Assembly: GCA_958448515.1 (NCBI GenBank)
Contig: CAUDEF010000005.1
Coordinates: forward strand, 68,635-132,634
Direction of reading: 5' to 3'
Length of the DNA stretch: 64,000 bases
From: an uncultured Phascolarctobacterium sp.
GTDB lineage: Bacteria > Bacillota > Negativicutes > Acidaminococcales > Acidaminococcaceae
Under the pieces are notes generated by a model that saw only the letters and a program-made list of their open reading frames with translations, was not told the DNA's origin and made no database searches. Numbering within the stretch: the stretch's first letter is position 1; every line of letters begins with the position of its first letter. Positions 51,401 to 59,691 of the stretch are shown piece after piece. The position numbers and the translations under genes were made by a program.

Positions 51401-52798
51401 ATGATACGGAAACCAACATTTACAGAAGCTATGGTACCTATGGTTGCAATGATTTTACTTTTAGGTATTGGTTATGGCAAATATGGATTACCTATACAAG
51501 CATTGCTTATAGCTGCTGCTGCTATAGCAGCTATAATTGCCAAAAGAGTTGGTTATGAGTGGAAAGATATGATTTCCGGAATTAGTGACAAGATGCATAG
51601 TAGCTTTCAATCTCTTTTTGTTATGGTTTGTGTAGGTGCTATGATTGCAAGCTGGATGGTATCAGGTACTATTCCTATGCTAATTTATTATGGTATAAAA
51701 ATTATTGATCCACAATTTTTATTTGTTACTGCGTTTTTAGTAACTGCTGTGATTTCTACTTTTACTGGAACCTCATTCGGTTCTGCAGGAACAGCAGGCG
51801 TTGCTATAATGGGTATAGCTATAGCTTTAGGTGTTCCGTTAGAAATTGTTGCAGGTGCAGTTATTTCTGGAGCTGTATTTGGTGACAAATTATCTCCGTT
51901 GTCTGATACAACAATCTTGGCACCTATTGCTGCAGGCAGTGACTTGTACGACCATATAAGACACATGCTTTATACAACAGGTGCAGCAACCATTGTTTGT
52001 CTGGTTGTATATACATTTTTAGGGATGAATATGTCTGTTGGAGCTATTTCCAATCCTGAAACTGTAAATGCTGTACTGGTCAATCTTGAAACTTTGTACA
52101 ATTTTAACTGGTTATTATTATTACCACCAGTTATTGTATTTTATGGAGCATATACTAAGAAACCAACAATTCCGATGTTGCTTTTAGCTGCTGTTTTAGG
52201 CTTATTTTTAGGTATTGCTTTTCAGGGATTTTCTTTGAAAACTGCGTTAATGGCTTTTGTAAATGGTTTTAAAGTTGATATGTTAGTAAATGCAAATCAG
52301 GTAGAACCTGTAAAAGCTATTACGACTTTGCTGAATAGAGGCGGCTTAATGGGCATGATGAGTACAGTATTGCTTGTATTTTGTGCATTTGCTTTTGCCG
52401 GTATATTTAGTAAAGCTGGTTGTATAGAAGTAATTCTTGAGCGTATTATTAAATCTATACATTCTGTTGGAAGTTTGATTACAGCAACTGTTGGCTCTAC
52501 TTTATTTATGAGTTTGGTTACCGGTAGTTCTTATTTGGCTCTTCTTATACCAGGTGAAATGTTCAAAGATTTATATAAAAAATTTAATTTAGCCCCTAAA
52601 AATTTATCTAGAACATTAGAGGATTCTGGTACTTGCGCTGTACCTATAGTTCCTTGGTCTGTTGCTGGAACTTATATGGCAACGACATTAGGTGTACCAA
52701 CAATTGAATATCTCCCTTGGACGATATTGTGTTATAGTAGTATGATTTTTGCTATTATATTTGGGTATACAGGGTTTGGTATATCAAAAATAAAATAA
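51401..52798 (+). CDS. NhaC-type Na+/H+ antiporter family protein
   Basis: 465-residue membrane protein with about twelve hydrophobic segments. The family core is clear: FTGTSFGSAGTAGVAIMGIA, GAVFGDKLSPLSDTTILAP and the late TGSSYLALLIPGEMF, DSGTCAVPIVPWSVAGTYMA. It exchanges Na+ for protons or carries an organic anion; some members (malate-lactate, amino-acid types) are not simple antiporters. It lies 29 bases after the ATC-hydrolase-like gene, so it may import that enzyme's substrate (inference). ATG follows GGGGGATG. Confidence 0.9.
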   Translation: MIRKPTFTEAMVPMVAMILLLGIGYGKYGLPIQALLIAAAAIAAIIAKRVGYEWKDMISGISDKMHSSFQSLFVMVCVGAMIASWMVSGTIPMLIYYGIKIIDPQFLFVTAFLVTAVISTFTGTSFGSAGTAGVAIMGIAIALGVPLEIVAGAVISGAVFGDKLSPLSDTTILAPIAAGSDLYDHIRHMLYTTGAATIVCLVVYTFLGMNMSVGAISNPETVNAVLVNLETLYNFNWLLLLPPVIVFYGAYTKKPTIPMLLLAAVLGLFLGIAFQGFSLKTALMAFVNGFKVDMLVNANQVEPVKAITTLLNRGGLMGMMSTVLLVFCAFAFAGIFSKAGCIEVILERIIKSIHSVGSLITATVGSTLFMSLVTGSSYLALLIPGEMFKDLYKKFNLAPKNLSRTLEDSGTCAVPIVPWSVAGTYMATTLGVPTIEYLPWTILCYSSMIFAIIFGYTGFGISKIK

Positions 52799-52826
52799 AT
52801 TAGTACGATAGTGTATAATTATTTTT

Positions 52827-52864
52827 AGGGTTAGCTCTATATTTATGGAGCTAACCCTTTTTGC
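52827..52864 (+). terminator. Terminator after the NhaC-type gene
   Basis: Perfect 11-bp stem AGGGTTAGCTC/GAGCTAACCCT followed by Ts. Confidence 0.93.
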
Positions 52865-52872
52865 ATAAAGAA

Positions 52873-53148
52873 AACCTCGCGCTATGCGCGTAGTTCAGAA
52901 AGTTTATATCGATATAAAGAAAAATCCTCCTTTGATAAAATAAGTACAGCTCCCCAGCCGCACAAAAATCAAAGGAGGATTTTGTCATGTCAGACATGAA
53001 AATTTTATCATATACAATATGGAGATGCAATAATTATATATTATTGCTACCAAATAGAATACGTAATAACTTGGTGTTAAAGAAATTAGTAAAAAGAAAG
53101 GAAAAAGAAAGTGCCCCTTTTAAGGGGCAACAGGTAAATAGTGTATAG
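52873..53148 (+). mobile_element. IS200/IS605-type remnant with truncated TnpA
   Basis: ATG 52987 opens a 53-codon frame beginning MSDMKILSYTIWRCNNYILL, which follows the N terminus of IS200-type transposases (M.D.KSL.HT.W.CKYH..F.PK.RR) with several changes, including loss of the HUH-region sequence; the rest is deleted. Upstream are structures typical of such elements: hairpin CGCGC-TAT-GCGCG (52878-52890), a 16-base palindrome around ATCGAT (52903-52918) and the leader hairpin at 52921-52983. A second hairpin TGCCCC/GGGGCA lies at the 3' side. No intact transposase remains. The right boundary is uncertain; the element may extend towards 53220. Confidence 0.65.
52921..52983 (+). promoter_or_regulatory. 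Hairpin masking the transposase ribosome site
   Basis: AAAATCCTCCTTTGAT (52921-52936) is an exact inverted repeat of ATCAAAGGAGGATTTT (52968-52983); the right arm contains the AAAGGAGG ribosome site of ATG 52987. Sequestering the site this way limits transposase synthesis in IS200. Confidence 0.75.
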
Positions 53149-53225
53149 CCAGAGAGTTTGCGGTGATATTTTAACATTGACCTCTGGAAGCAGACCAGCC
53201 GTTATACAGATAGCTTTGATTGCTG

Positions 53226-54305
53226 TTATTTAACGTTAGCCTGATATACTCTGTTAAACAAAATATACATAACGCCGGAGGCATCATCACTGAATTTATA
53301 CATAAAATCACCATCAGCATTGGTGTGGAAGGTAATAATATTGTTTTCCAGACCTGCAGCAGTAATTTTATCAAGATCTACAGCCTGTACGGCTTTTTTG
53401 CTTAAGTAGATAATGCGCTGATTAGTAAGGAAGAAATAGCCGATATCCAGCAGAGCGGTTATTTCTTCTTTTGTTTTGGGATGCTCCAGTTTTTCGCCTT
53501 TAAAGGTAACAGTTTCATCTATGGTAAATTTACGTGTCAGTTCAAAGTAGTTATCTTCTTTTTCAACAACTTTCTGCTGACAAAGTCCTGCCTGAGCTGC
53601 AGCATGACAGATTTCGTCCTTTTGCAGAGGAATATCAACTTTGATATTGCCCAAAGAGGAATGCTCTGCGTTCCAGTAGTCACGATATCTTTTGAGAGCA
53701 TTGGCAATATTATTTTTAAACTCGTAAGGTATATCAAGAGCAGTACATTCTGCGCGCAATGCTGCTTCGTCATCAGGAGTATAGCGCTCACAGCTGCTGA
53801 ATCCTTCAAATTTCAGATTGAAATAATCCTGAAAAACCTGTTTGCGGATGGAAAAGCCATCTTCATAATCGTAACCGAAGATTTTATTAATTTCCTGTAT
53901 GGTGAGTTTTTCTTCCTTGCTTAAAATATTACGGCAGCGGGTAAAATATGCGCTTTGTTTGGCACCTTTATCAGCAAGTTTAATAAGATGTGCCGGCAGC
54001 TGCAAAGTTTCTGCAAGATATGCAGCATCTGCAATTATCGGGTCATCTGCTTTTTGTGCCTGAGTATAGGCTACATCGGCAAATTTTCTGTACATGGCAG
54101 AGCGTTCTTCCAGGTTACTTTCTTCAAATTTTGCGCCCCAGTTTTTTAAAACGCTGTTTACTTTTTCCGGTGTCAGCTGGCGTACATTTTCAGCCTGTGC
54201 AAGTATGTTATTGATTTCTTTCCAGGCATTATGGGAAGGCTTGCCGCCAAACAATTTAGAGAAAAAACCGCATGTTTCCAGCTCCTGTTGTGTATATGGT
54301 TTCAA
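53226..54305 (-). CDS. Hypothetical protein with C-terminal PH/GRAM-like domain
   Basis: 359 residues, no signal peptide or membrane segment. Residues 1-240 are mainly helical and rich in Lys/Glu/Ala (LTPEKVNSVLKNWGAKF, AAYLAETLQLPAHLIKLADKG); I do not recognise them. The last about 90 residues read as a small bacterial PH/GRAM fold: FFLTNQRIIYLSKKAVQAVD, then LDKITAAGLENNIITFHTN and MYILFNRVYQ. Start is TTG 54305, nine bases after AAGGA. It is transcribed towards the IS remnant and is alone. No function can be given. Confidence 0.75.
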   Translation of the reverse strand: MKPYTQQELETCGFFSKLFGGKPSHNAWKEINNILAQAENVRQLTPEKVNSVLKNWGAKFEESNLEERSAMYRKFADVAYTQAQKADDPIIADAAYLAETLQLPAHLIKLADKGAKQSAYFTRCRNILSKEEKLTIQEINKIFGYDYEDGFSIRKQVFQDYFNLKFEGFSSCERYTPDDEAALRAECTALDIPYEFKNNIANALKRYRDYWNAEHSSLGNIKVDIPLQKDEICHAAAQAGLCQQKVVEKEDNYFELTRKFTIDETVTFKGEKLEHPKTKEEITALLDIGYFFLTNQRIIYLSKKAVQAVDLDKITAAGLENNIITFHTNADGDFMYKFSDDASGVMYILFNRVYQANVK

Positions 54306-54634
54306 GATTACACATCCTTTTTATTACATATTTCTTTTTATTATACAGTAAATTATTTATAACATAAAGATATCAGTCAAAATAAATGTTGAAGTAAATA
54401 CATTATTGTGAAATTAATGTGAATAAAATTATTAAAAATGCAATAATATGCAGATAAAGAGTACAAATATCATGTTTAAATTATAAAAATGCATAAATTA
54501 CATAAGGTGATTTTGCTGCCTGGCACGTTACAGAAAATGTAGAAAATAGTATGTTATAATTATGTTGTTACAATAGTATGAAAATACAGCAGCTATACAG
54601 GAGGATGGCTGCTGAGTAAATCGGAGATGATGGT
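54306..54634. other. Divergent intergenic region
   Basis: 329 A/T-rich bases between two divergent genes. On the minus strand TATAAT (54345-54340) with TTTATG 17 bases upstream (54368-54363) is a fair promoter for the PH/GRAM-like gene. On the plus strand TATAAT at 54555-54560 lacks a good -35. A hairpin CAGCAGC/GCTGCTG around 54590-54614 encloses AGGAGG shortly before the MFS start. No gene seen. Confidence 0.45.
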
Positions 54635-55855
54635 ATGGATGGGTATAAGCAGGAACAGAATAAAGTGAACTGGAAGGTTAATCTTGCAGTATTATGGATA
54701 GGTGTATTTTTTGCCTGCGCCAGCTACACTATGGTTGTACCTTTTCTGCCGGTTTATCTGCTGCATGATTTGCAGGTCAGCCAGGATGAAGTTAATTTCT
54801 GGAGTGGTGTTGTTTATGCGGTTACTTTTTTAGGAGCAGCTTTGATGGCACCTTACTGGGGTGCCAGAGCTGACAGAGTGGGTCAGCGTAAAATGGCTAT
54901 TCGTGCAGGATTTGGCCTTGCTCTTACCTATGGTTTTGCGGGTCTTTGCCAGAATGTGATGCAGCTTTTTATCGTGCGTGCGGTAACCGGTGTTATCAGT
55001 GGCTTTGTACCTGCTTCTATGTCTTTGGTTTCTTCTACCCTGCCGGAGCGAAAAATGGGTTGGGGTATGGGTTTAATGCAGACAGCTGTTGCCAGCGGCA
55101 GTATTTTAGGACCGCTTTTGGGTGGTTATTTAAGCAGCTGGTTTGGTATGCGCATGTCCTTTTTTGTAGCCAGCGTGTGTTTGTTTTTAGCAGCAATTCT
55201 GGTCATTTTTCTTGTACATGATGCGCCTTTAAGTAAAGAGCATACCAAAAGAGAGATCAATCTGCTGGATGATTTAAAGGGTGCTTTGGCAAATAAAAAT
55301 CTGCTGTATATTATGAGTATGTTTTTTCTCATTCAGGTTTGCGTAATGATTATTCAGCCGCTTATTACCATGTATGTAGGCACGCTGATGGGAGCGATGA
55401 ATGATGATACAATAAAAATTTCCGGTATCATCTTCTCTCTGGCAGGTATTGCAGGTATTATTGCAGCACCCTTCTGGGGTAAGCGCGGACAGCGTTTTGG
55501 TTATATTAAAATCTTCTGTCTTGTATCTTTTGGTGCAGGGTTTGTAAATTTATTTCAGATCTTTGTTCATGATGTGTGGCAGTTTGCCGGTATCCAGTTT
55601 ATCTATGGTCTGTTCCTGGCTGGAGCAATTCCCAATATCAATGCTAATCTTGTTGAGGTTACAGACCAGTCCATGCGCGGCAAGGCCTTTGGACTTGTTA
55701 CTTCCGCGCAGCAGTTTGGCGGCGTAATCGGACCTTTGCTTGGCGGTGCTTTGGGTCATTGCCTGCCTACAAGGCTTGTTCTTGTGTGCACGGGATGTAT
55801 TTTAATCAGCGCATCACTGTATTCGTATTATACAAAACTGCGTAAAGCTGTATAA
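54635..55855 (+). CDS. MFS drug-type exporter (MdtG-like)
   Basis: 406-residue inner-membrane transporter with twelve predicted segments. Motif A in loop 2-3 is GARADRVGQRKMA; VTGVISGFVPASMSLVSSTLP and QTAVASGSILGPLLGGYLS fit motif C of drug:H+ antiporters of the DHA1 group, and the second half repeats the pattern (FWGKRGQRFG). The substrate is unknown. ATG 54635 follows GGAG by 8 bases. A LysR regulator gene begins 38 bases downstream in the same direction and may control it. Confidence 0.88.
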   Translation: MDGYKQEQNKVNWKVNLAVLWIGVFFACASYTMVVPFLPVYLLHDLQVSQDEVNFWSGVVYAVTFLGAALMAPYWGARADRVGQRKMAIRAGFGLALTYGFAGLCQNVMQLFIVRAVTGVISGFVPASMSLVSSTLPERKMGWGMGLMQTAVASGSILGPLLGGYLSSWFGMRMSFFVASVCLFLAAILVIFLVHDAPLSKEHTKREINLLDDLKGALANKNLLYIMSMFFLIQVCVMIIQPLITMYVGTLMGAMNDDTIKISGIIFSLAGIAGIIAAPFWGKRGQRFGYIKIFCLVSFGAGFVNLFQIFVHDVWQFAGIQFIYGLFLAGAIPNINANLVEVTDQSMRGKAFGLVTSAQQFGGVIGPLLGGALGHCLPTRLVLVCTGCILISASLYSYYTKLRKAV

Positions 55856-55893
55856 TATATAGTGAATATAAATAATCTGATGTTGAGGATAAT

Positions 55894-56799
55894 ATGGAGA
55901 TAAGAGTATTAAAATATTTTTTGGCTGTTGCCAGATGTGAAAATATAACAAGAGCGGCAGAAGAGCTGCATTTAACTCAGCCTACATTATCCAGGCAGCT
56001 TACTGATCTGGAGCTTGAACTGGGCAAGCAGCTTCTTATCCGTGGAAAACGCAAAATAACGCTTACTGAAGAAGGCCGGTTTTTAAAAGCAAGAGCTGAG
56101 GAAATCATTATGCTGGCAGATAAGACTGAGGCACAGATACGCAGCAATGACGAACAGATCAGCGGAGATGTATATATAGGCTGCGGAGAAACTGAGGCCA
56201 TGCGGGAAATAAGCAAGGTGCTGGCTGAGGTGCGTCAGGCATATCCAGATATCCGTTTTCATATGGTAAGCGGCAATAGTGAGCTGATAACTGACTGGTT
56301 AAACAAGGGGCTACTTGATTTTGGCCTTTTGTGCAGGCAGACACCGCCGGTAGAATACGTTTACCGTCAGCTTAATTACAAAGACAGCTGGGGACTGCTG
56401 GTGAGAGAAGATAATAAACTGGCTGCCAAAAGCGGCATTGAGCGGGAGGATTTATTTAACGAGCCCCTTATAATATCCAGACAAATTGTAGAAAGTCAGG
56501 AGTTTGATCACTGGCTGAACAAGCCTGTCAAGGAGCTGAATATTGCAGCTACCTATAATCTGCTGCATAATACGCTTTTTATGGCAGAACAGGGAATTGG
56601 CAGTGTTTTAGGCTTTAATCGTATTATTTCTGAAAACAGTATGATGGGCTCCGGATTAAAGTTTATACCCCTTAGTCCGCCCATCTATTCTTCCAATTAT
56701 CTGATCTGGAGAAAGAGATATGTTTTTTCCAAAGCAGGAGCTGTGGTAAAAGCATATTTTGAAAAAGTATTCCCGAATAAATATGCTTCAAAGGCATAA
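55894..56799 (+). CDS. LysR-family transcriptional regulator
   Basis: 301 residues: N-terminal winged helix (RVLKYFLAVARCENITRAAE, TQPTLSRQLTDLE) and C-terminal periplasmic-binding-like effector domain (about 90-295). The effector is not readable from sequence. It follows the MFS gene in the same direction and precedes a secreted hydrolase gene by 97 bases; either neighbour could be its target. The start at 55894 has GAGGA upstream. Confidence 0.92.
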   Translation: MEIRVLKYFLAVARCENITRAAEELHLTQPTLSRQLTDLELELGKQLLIRGKRKITLTEEGRFLKARAEEIIMLADKTEAQIRSNDEQISGDVYIGCGETEAMREISKVLAEVRQAYPDIRFHMVSGNSELITDWLNKGLLDFGLLCRQTPPVEYVYRQLNYKDSWGLLVREDNKLAAKSGIEREDLFNEPLIISRQIVESQEFDHWLNKPVKELNIAATYNLLHNTLFMAEQGIGSVLGFNRIISENSMMGSGLKFIPLSPPIYSSNYLIWRKRYVFSKAGAVVKAYFEKVFPNKYASKA

Positions 56800-56896
56800 T
56801 AAAAGATAGAAACAAAGTATTGGTAATTATATTAACCTTCATTTTATAATTAGTTATCGAAGAAATCTCGAAATATTATAAAATGGAGGTATTTTT

Positions 56897-58042
56897 ATGA
56901 AAAAATTTGGTTCAAAATCAAAATTAATTATTGCTGCTGCTTTAGTAGGATTATTTACCTTGGGCGCTGGCAGTGCCTACGCTGCTGATAGTCTGCAGCA
57001 GTTTTCTCATATGAAAAAGTCATCAATCAGTAAATTAAAAGATGACACCAGAGTGTTTAACATCGATAAAAATATAACTGTTAAAAAAGTAAGCTTTCAA
57101 AACCGTTATGGCTTTGATGTAGCAGGTCATTTGTATCTGCCTGCCGGCTTTAGTGCTGACAAAAAATACAAGGCTGTTGTAATAAGCGGACCTTTTGGTG
57201 CGGTTAAAGAGCAGTCTTCCGGACTTTATGCTCAGGAGCTGGCTAAAAATGGTTTTGTAACTCTGGCTTTTGACCAGTCCATGACCGGACAAAGCAGCGG
57301 CGCAAGACGCAATATGGGTTCTCCGGAAATTTTTACCGAAGATTACAGTGCTGCTGTAGATTTTATCAGTCTGCTGGATTTTGTTAATCCGGAGCAGATT
57401 GGCGCTGTAGGTATCTGCGGACTGTCTGGTATGGCTATTACTGCGGCTTCCAATGACGTGCGCATTAAAGCTGTAGTAACTTCTGCCATGTATGATATGT
57501 CTGAAAGTATCAGCGATCATTATAAAGGTGCTTATTATACTGATGTGCAGCGCAATATTGTAAAAAAATATCTTGCTGATATGCGCAGACAGGAAGCATT
57601 AAGCGGTGAAGAAATTCACGGACCTCATGAAATTGCGGTTGACGAAAACGGCAAAGTAGGAGAAGGAGCAACTATGTTCCCTGATACTTTACCTGCTGAC
57701 GCTCCGGCAGTTATTAAAGAATTTTATGATTATTATGTGGGCAGAGCATACCACGAAAGAGCAATTAACTCCAATACTCTGGCATGGGATGCAACTACTC
57801 CTTACGGCTTCTTTAACTTCTCTCTGATGGAAAATATCAAAGAACTGTCTCCAAGACCTTTGCTGATGATTACAGGCAGTAATGCACATTCCAAGTATTT
57901 CACTGATGATGTTTATGAAAAAGCCAGCGAACCTAAGCAAAAAATTGTTGTAGAAAATGCAACTCACACAGATTTGTATGATCGCATGGATAAGATTCCC
58001 TTTGCAGAGATTACAGAGTTTTTGAATACTAATTTAAAATAA
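56897..58042 (+). CDS. Secreted alpha/beta hydrolase with Cys nucleophile motif
   Basis: 381-residue protein with a signal peptide (MKKFGSKSKLIIAAALVGLF onward, cut after AYA about residue 30). The fold is the YcjY/dienelactone-hydrolase-like alpha/beta type: AVVISGPFGAVKEQS, LAFDQSMTGQSSGARRN, the elbow VGICGLSGM and the late ATHTDLYD with the catalytic His. The nucleophile position in the GxCxG elbow is Cys174 rather than Ser, usual for this subfamily. An in-frame GITG-type acid site lies in LLMITGSNAHS. It probably hydrolyses small esters or lactones outside the cytoplasm. Starts after TGGAGG; preceded by the LysR gene. Confidence 0.87.
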   Translation: MKKFGSKSKLIIAAALVGLFTLGAGSAYAADSLQQFSHMKKSSISKLKDDTRVFNIDKNITVKKVSFQNRYGFDVAGHLYLPAGFSADKKYKAVVISGPFGAVKEQSSGLYAQELAKNGFVTLAFDQSMTGQSSGARRNMGSPEIFTEDYSAAVDFISLLDFVNPEQIGAVGICGLSGMAITAASNDVRIKAVVTSAMYDMSESISDHYKGAYYTDVQRNIVKKYLADMRRQEALSGEEIHGPHEIAVDENGKVGEGATMFPDTLPADAPAVIKEFYDYYVGRAYHERAINSNTLAWDATTPYGFFNFSLMENIKELSPRPLLMITGSNAHSKYFTDDVYEKASEPKQKIVVENATHTDLYDRMDKIPFAEITEFLNTNLK

Positions 58043-58052
58043 TGAAAAAATA

Positions 58053-58084
58053 CCTGCCAATGTGGTAAAAGCCGCATTGGCAGG
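58053..58084 (+). terminator. Stem-loop after the hydrolase gene
   Basis: Ten-bp stem CCTGCCAATG/CATTGGCAGG with a 12-base loop; the following T run is short, so termination may be partial. Confidence 0.6.
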
Positions 58085-58123
58085 ATATGTTTTAAAGGAT
58101 TTATTATGGAAAAATCATGATTA

Positions 58124-59260
58124 TTGTTATTTATACTGGCCTGCGGCGTGTTCAGCATTCTGAATACGGAAATGGGCATTATAGGTGTATTGCCTGCTAT
58201 TACCGAATACTATCATGTTGATATTGTGCAGGCAGGCTTGTTAATCAGTCTTTTTGCTACAGGTGTTGCCTTTGCCGGACCTGTTATGTCGCTTTTATGT
58301 TCACGCTTGCGCAGAAAGCTGGTTATGCTGGCAGTTTTGGGGATTTTTACAGTGTGTAATATAATTGCTGTATTTGCGTCTTCCTTTGAAGTTTTACTGG
58401 CTGCAAGAGTTATACCTGCTTTTTTTCATCCGGTGTACTGTGCCATGGCATTCAGTATGGCGGCCGAAGCAGTTGAACCGCAGTATGCGCCTCAGGCGGT
58501 GGCGCGTATTAATATGGGCGTGGCAGCAGGTATGGTGGCCGGTGTTCCTGTAAGTAATTTTCTGGCAGGAAGTTTTGGCTTTGTTCCGGCCATGAGTTTT
58601 TTTGCTGTAGTAACGGGATTGATGTTTATAGCAACACTGTTTTTTGTGCCGGATAAATTTTCCGGCAGTCAGCAAAGTTTTGGCGGGCAGCTGTCTGTTT
58701 TACGCCGCGGCAGTGTCTGGCTGGCGGTGCTGGCAGTAATTTTTCTGAACGGTTCAATTTTTGGCGTGTACAATTATCTGGCAGAATATCTGGAAAAAAT
58801 TATGCACACTACGCCTTATGAAAGTACGCTGCTGCTTCTTGTTTTTGGCGTGATGAATGTTTTGGGCAGTTATCTGGCAGGACATTTGCTGTCTGCCGCT
58901 GCTAAAAAAACAGTATATTGCTTTCCGGTGCTGGCAGGAATATTGTACTGGTTTATTTATAACTTGGGTGCTTTAGGCTTTGCTGCTGTTATGGCGGGGG
59001 TTATCTGCTGGGGGATTTTAGGCGGCATCAATGCCAATATTAATCAGTATCTGGTAGCAAAAGCTACTTTGGATGCGCCGGATTTTGGCAACGGCTTATT
59101 TTTGACGGCTGCTAATATTGGCTGCGTGGCTGGAACCTTTATAGGAGGTCTTTTTATAGATTATCAGGGTCTGACAGAGCTGATGCTGGCAGGTATTGTA
59201 ATGTCTCTTGCTGCAATTGCTGTTTTGGCAGGCGGCAAAAAAGTTTTATGGGCGCACTGA
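58124..59260 (+). CDS. MFS exporter (AraJ/YdhP-like) with TGA at codon 5 of its natural frame
   Basis: Twelve-segment MFS protein (378 residues from TTG 58124): ILNTEMGIIGVLPAITEYY, FATGVAFAGPVMSLL, RVIPAFFHPVYCAMAF and GMAAGVP-like phrases of the arabinose-efflux group. The ribosome site AAAGGA and ATG 58106 give MEKS then TGA at 58118-58120, directly continuing in frame with LLLFILACGVFSI. So the apparent native start is separated from the body by one nonsense codon. Expression would need TTG 58124 (reinitiation) or readthrough. The rest of the gene is intact. Confidence 0.75.
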   Translation: MLFILACGVFSILNTEMGIIGVLPAITEYYHVDIVQAGLLISLFATGVAFAGPVMSLLCSRLRRKLVMLAVLGIFTVCNIIAVFASSFEVLLAARVIPAFFHPVYCAMAFSMAAEAVEPQYAPQAVARINMGVAAGMVAGVPVSNFLAGSFGFVPAMSFFAVVTGLMFIATLFFVPDKFSGSQQSFGGQLSVLRRGSVWLAVLAVIFLNGSIFGVYNYLAEYLEKIMHTTPYESTLLLLVFGVMNVLGSYLAGHLLSAAAKKTVYCFPVLAGILYWFIYNLGALGFAAVMAGVICWGILGGINANINQYLVAKATLDAPDFGNGLFLTAANIGCVAGTFIGGLFIDYQGLTELMLAGIVMSLAAIAVLAGGKKVLWAH

Positions 59261-59280
59261 ATTATAATTAAAGAGCAAAT

Positions 59281-59319
59281 AAAAAAAGTCAAATGATATT
59301 ATATCATTTGACTTTTTTA
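59281..59319. terminator. Bidirectional terminator
   Basis: AAAAAAGTCAAATGATAT pairs with ATATCATTTGACTTTTTT with a very short loop; it ends both the MFS gene and the small reverse gene whose stop lies in it. Confidence 0.93.
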
Positions 59320-59493
59320 CATTTTACTGATGCCCATATGCAGGGCAAGCAGAGTGCCTATAAAAAGAGCTGTTACCAGCGCAAATTCCTGAATGGTAAA
59401 ACCACGTCTGTATTTAATAACTCCGTATACAGCGCGCACACAAAAGAAGCATAAGATGCCAAATAAAAATAAAGCAAACAGAAAGTTAAGCAT
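59317..59493 (-). CDS. Small two-helix membrane protein, 58 residues
   Basis: A short gene easily missed. The ATG at 59493-59491 has GGAGG five bases upstream; the product MLNFLFALFLFGILCFFCVR (first helix) continues with a basic turn KYRRGFT and a second helix IQEFALVTALFIGTLLAL, ending MGISKM and TAA at 59317-59319 in the shared terminator. The strong ribosome site, clear helix-turn-helix membrane layout and fit to the terminator argue for a real gene. Function unknown; no neighbour suggests one. Confidence 0.7.
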   Translation of the reverse strand: MLNFLFALFLFGILCFFCVRAVYGVIKYRRGFTIQEFALVTALFIGTLLALHMGISKM

Positions 59494-59691
59494 ACATCCT
59501 CCATCAGTTCAGAAAATCAGCAAAATTCATTTTCAGTATAGCTAATGCAGGAATAGGGTGTCAAATAAAATTGTTTTATGTGACATTGTCACGGAAGCAT
59601 GAAAGGCTATGTCTTATAATGCAGACAGAATATAGCTGAGATGGCAAAAGAAAATAAGGCTGCAGATATTTCTGCAGCCTCAAAGTAAATA

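Noticed and set aside
54590..54634. Four-codon leader peptide (MAAE) before the MFS gene
   Set aside because: The ribosome-like AGGAGG touches the ATG with no spacing and the frame is too short to support a claim.
58118..58120. Selenocysteine at the TGA of the MFS gene
   Set aside because: No SECIS-like hairpin follows, and the position is an ordinary hydrophobic start of a membrane protein.
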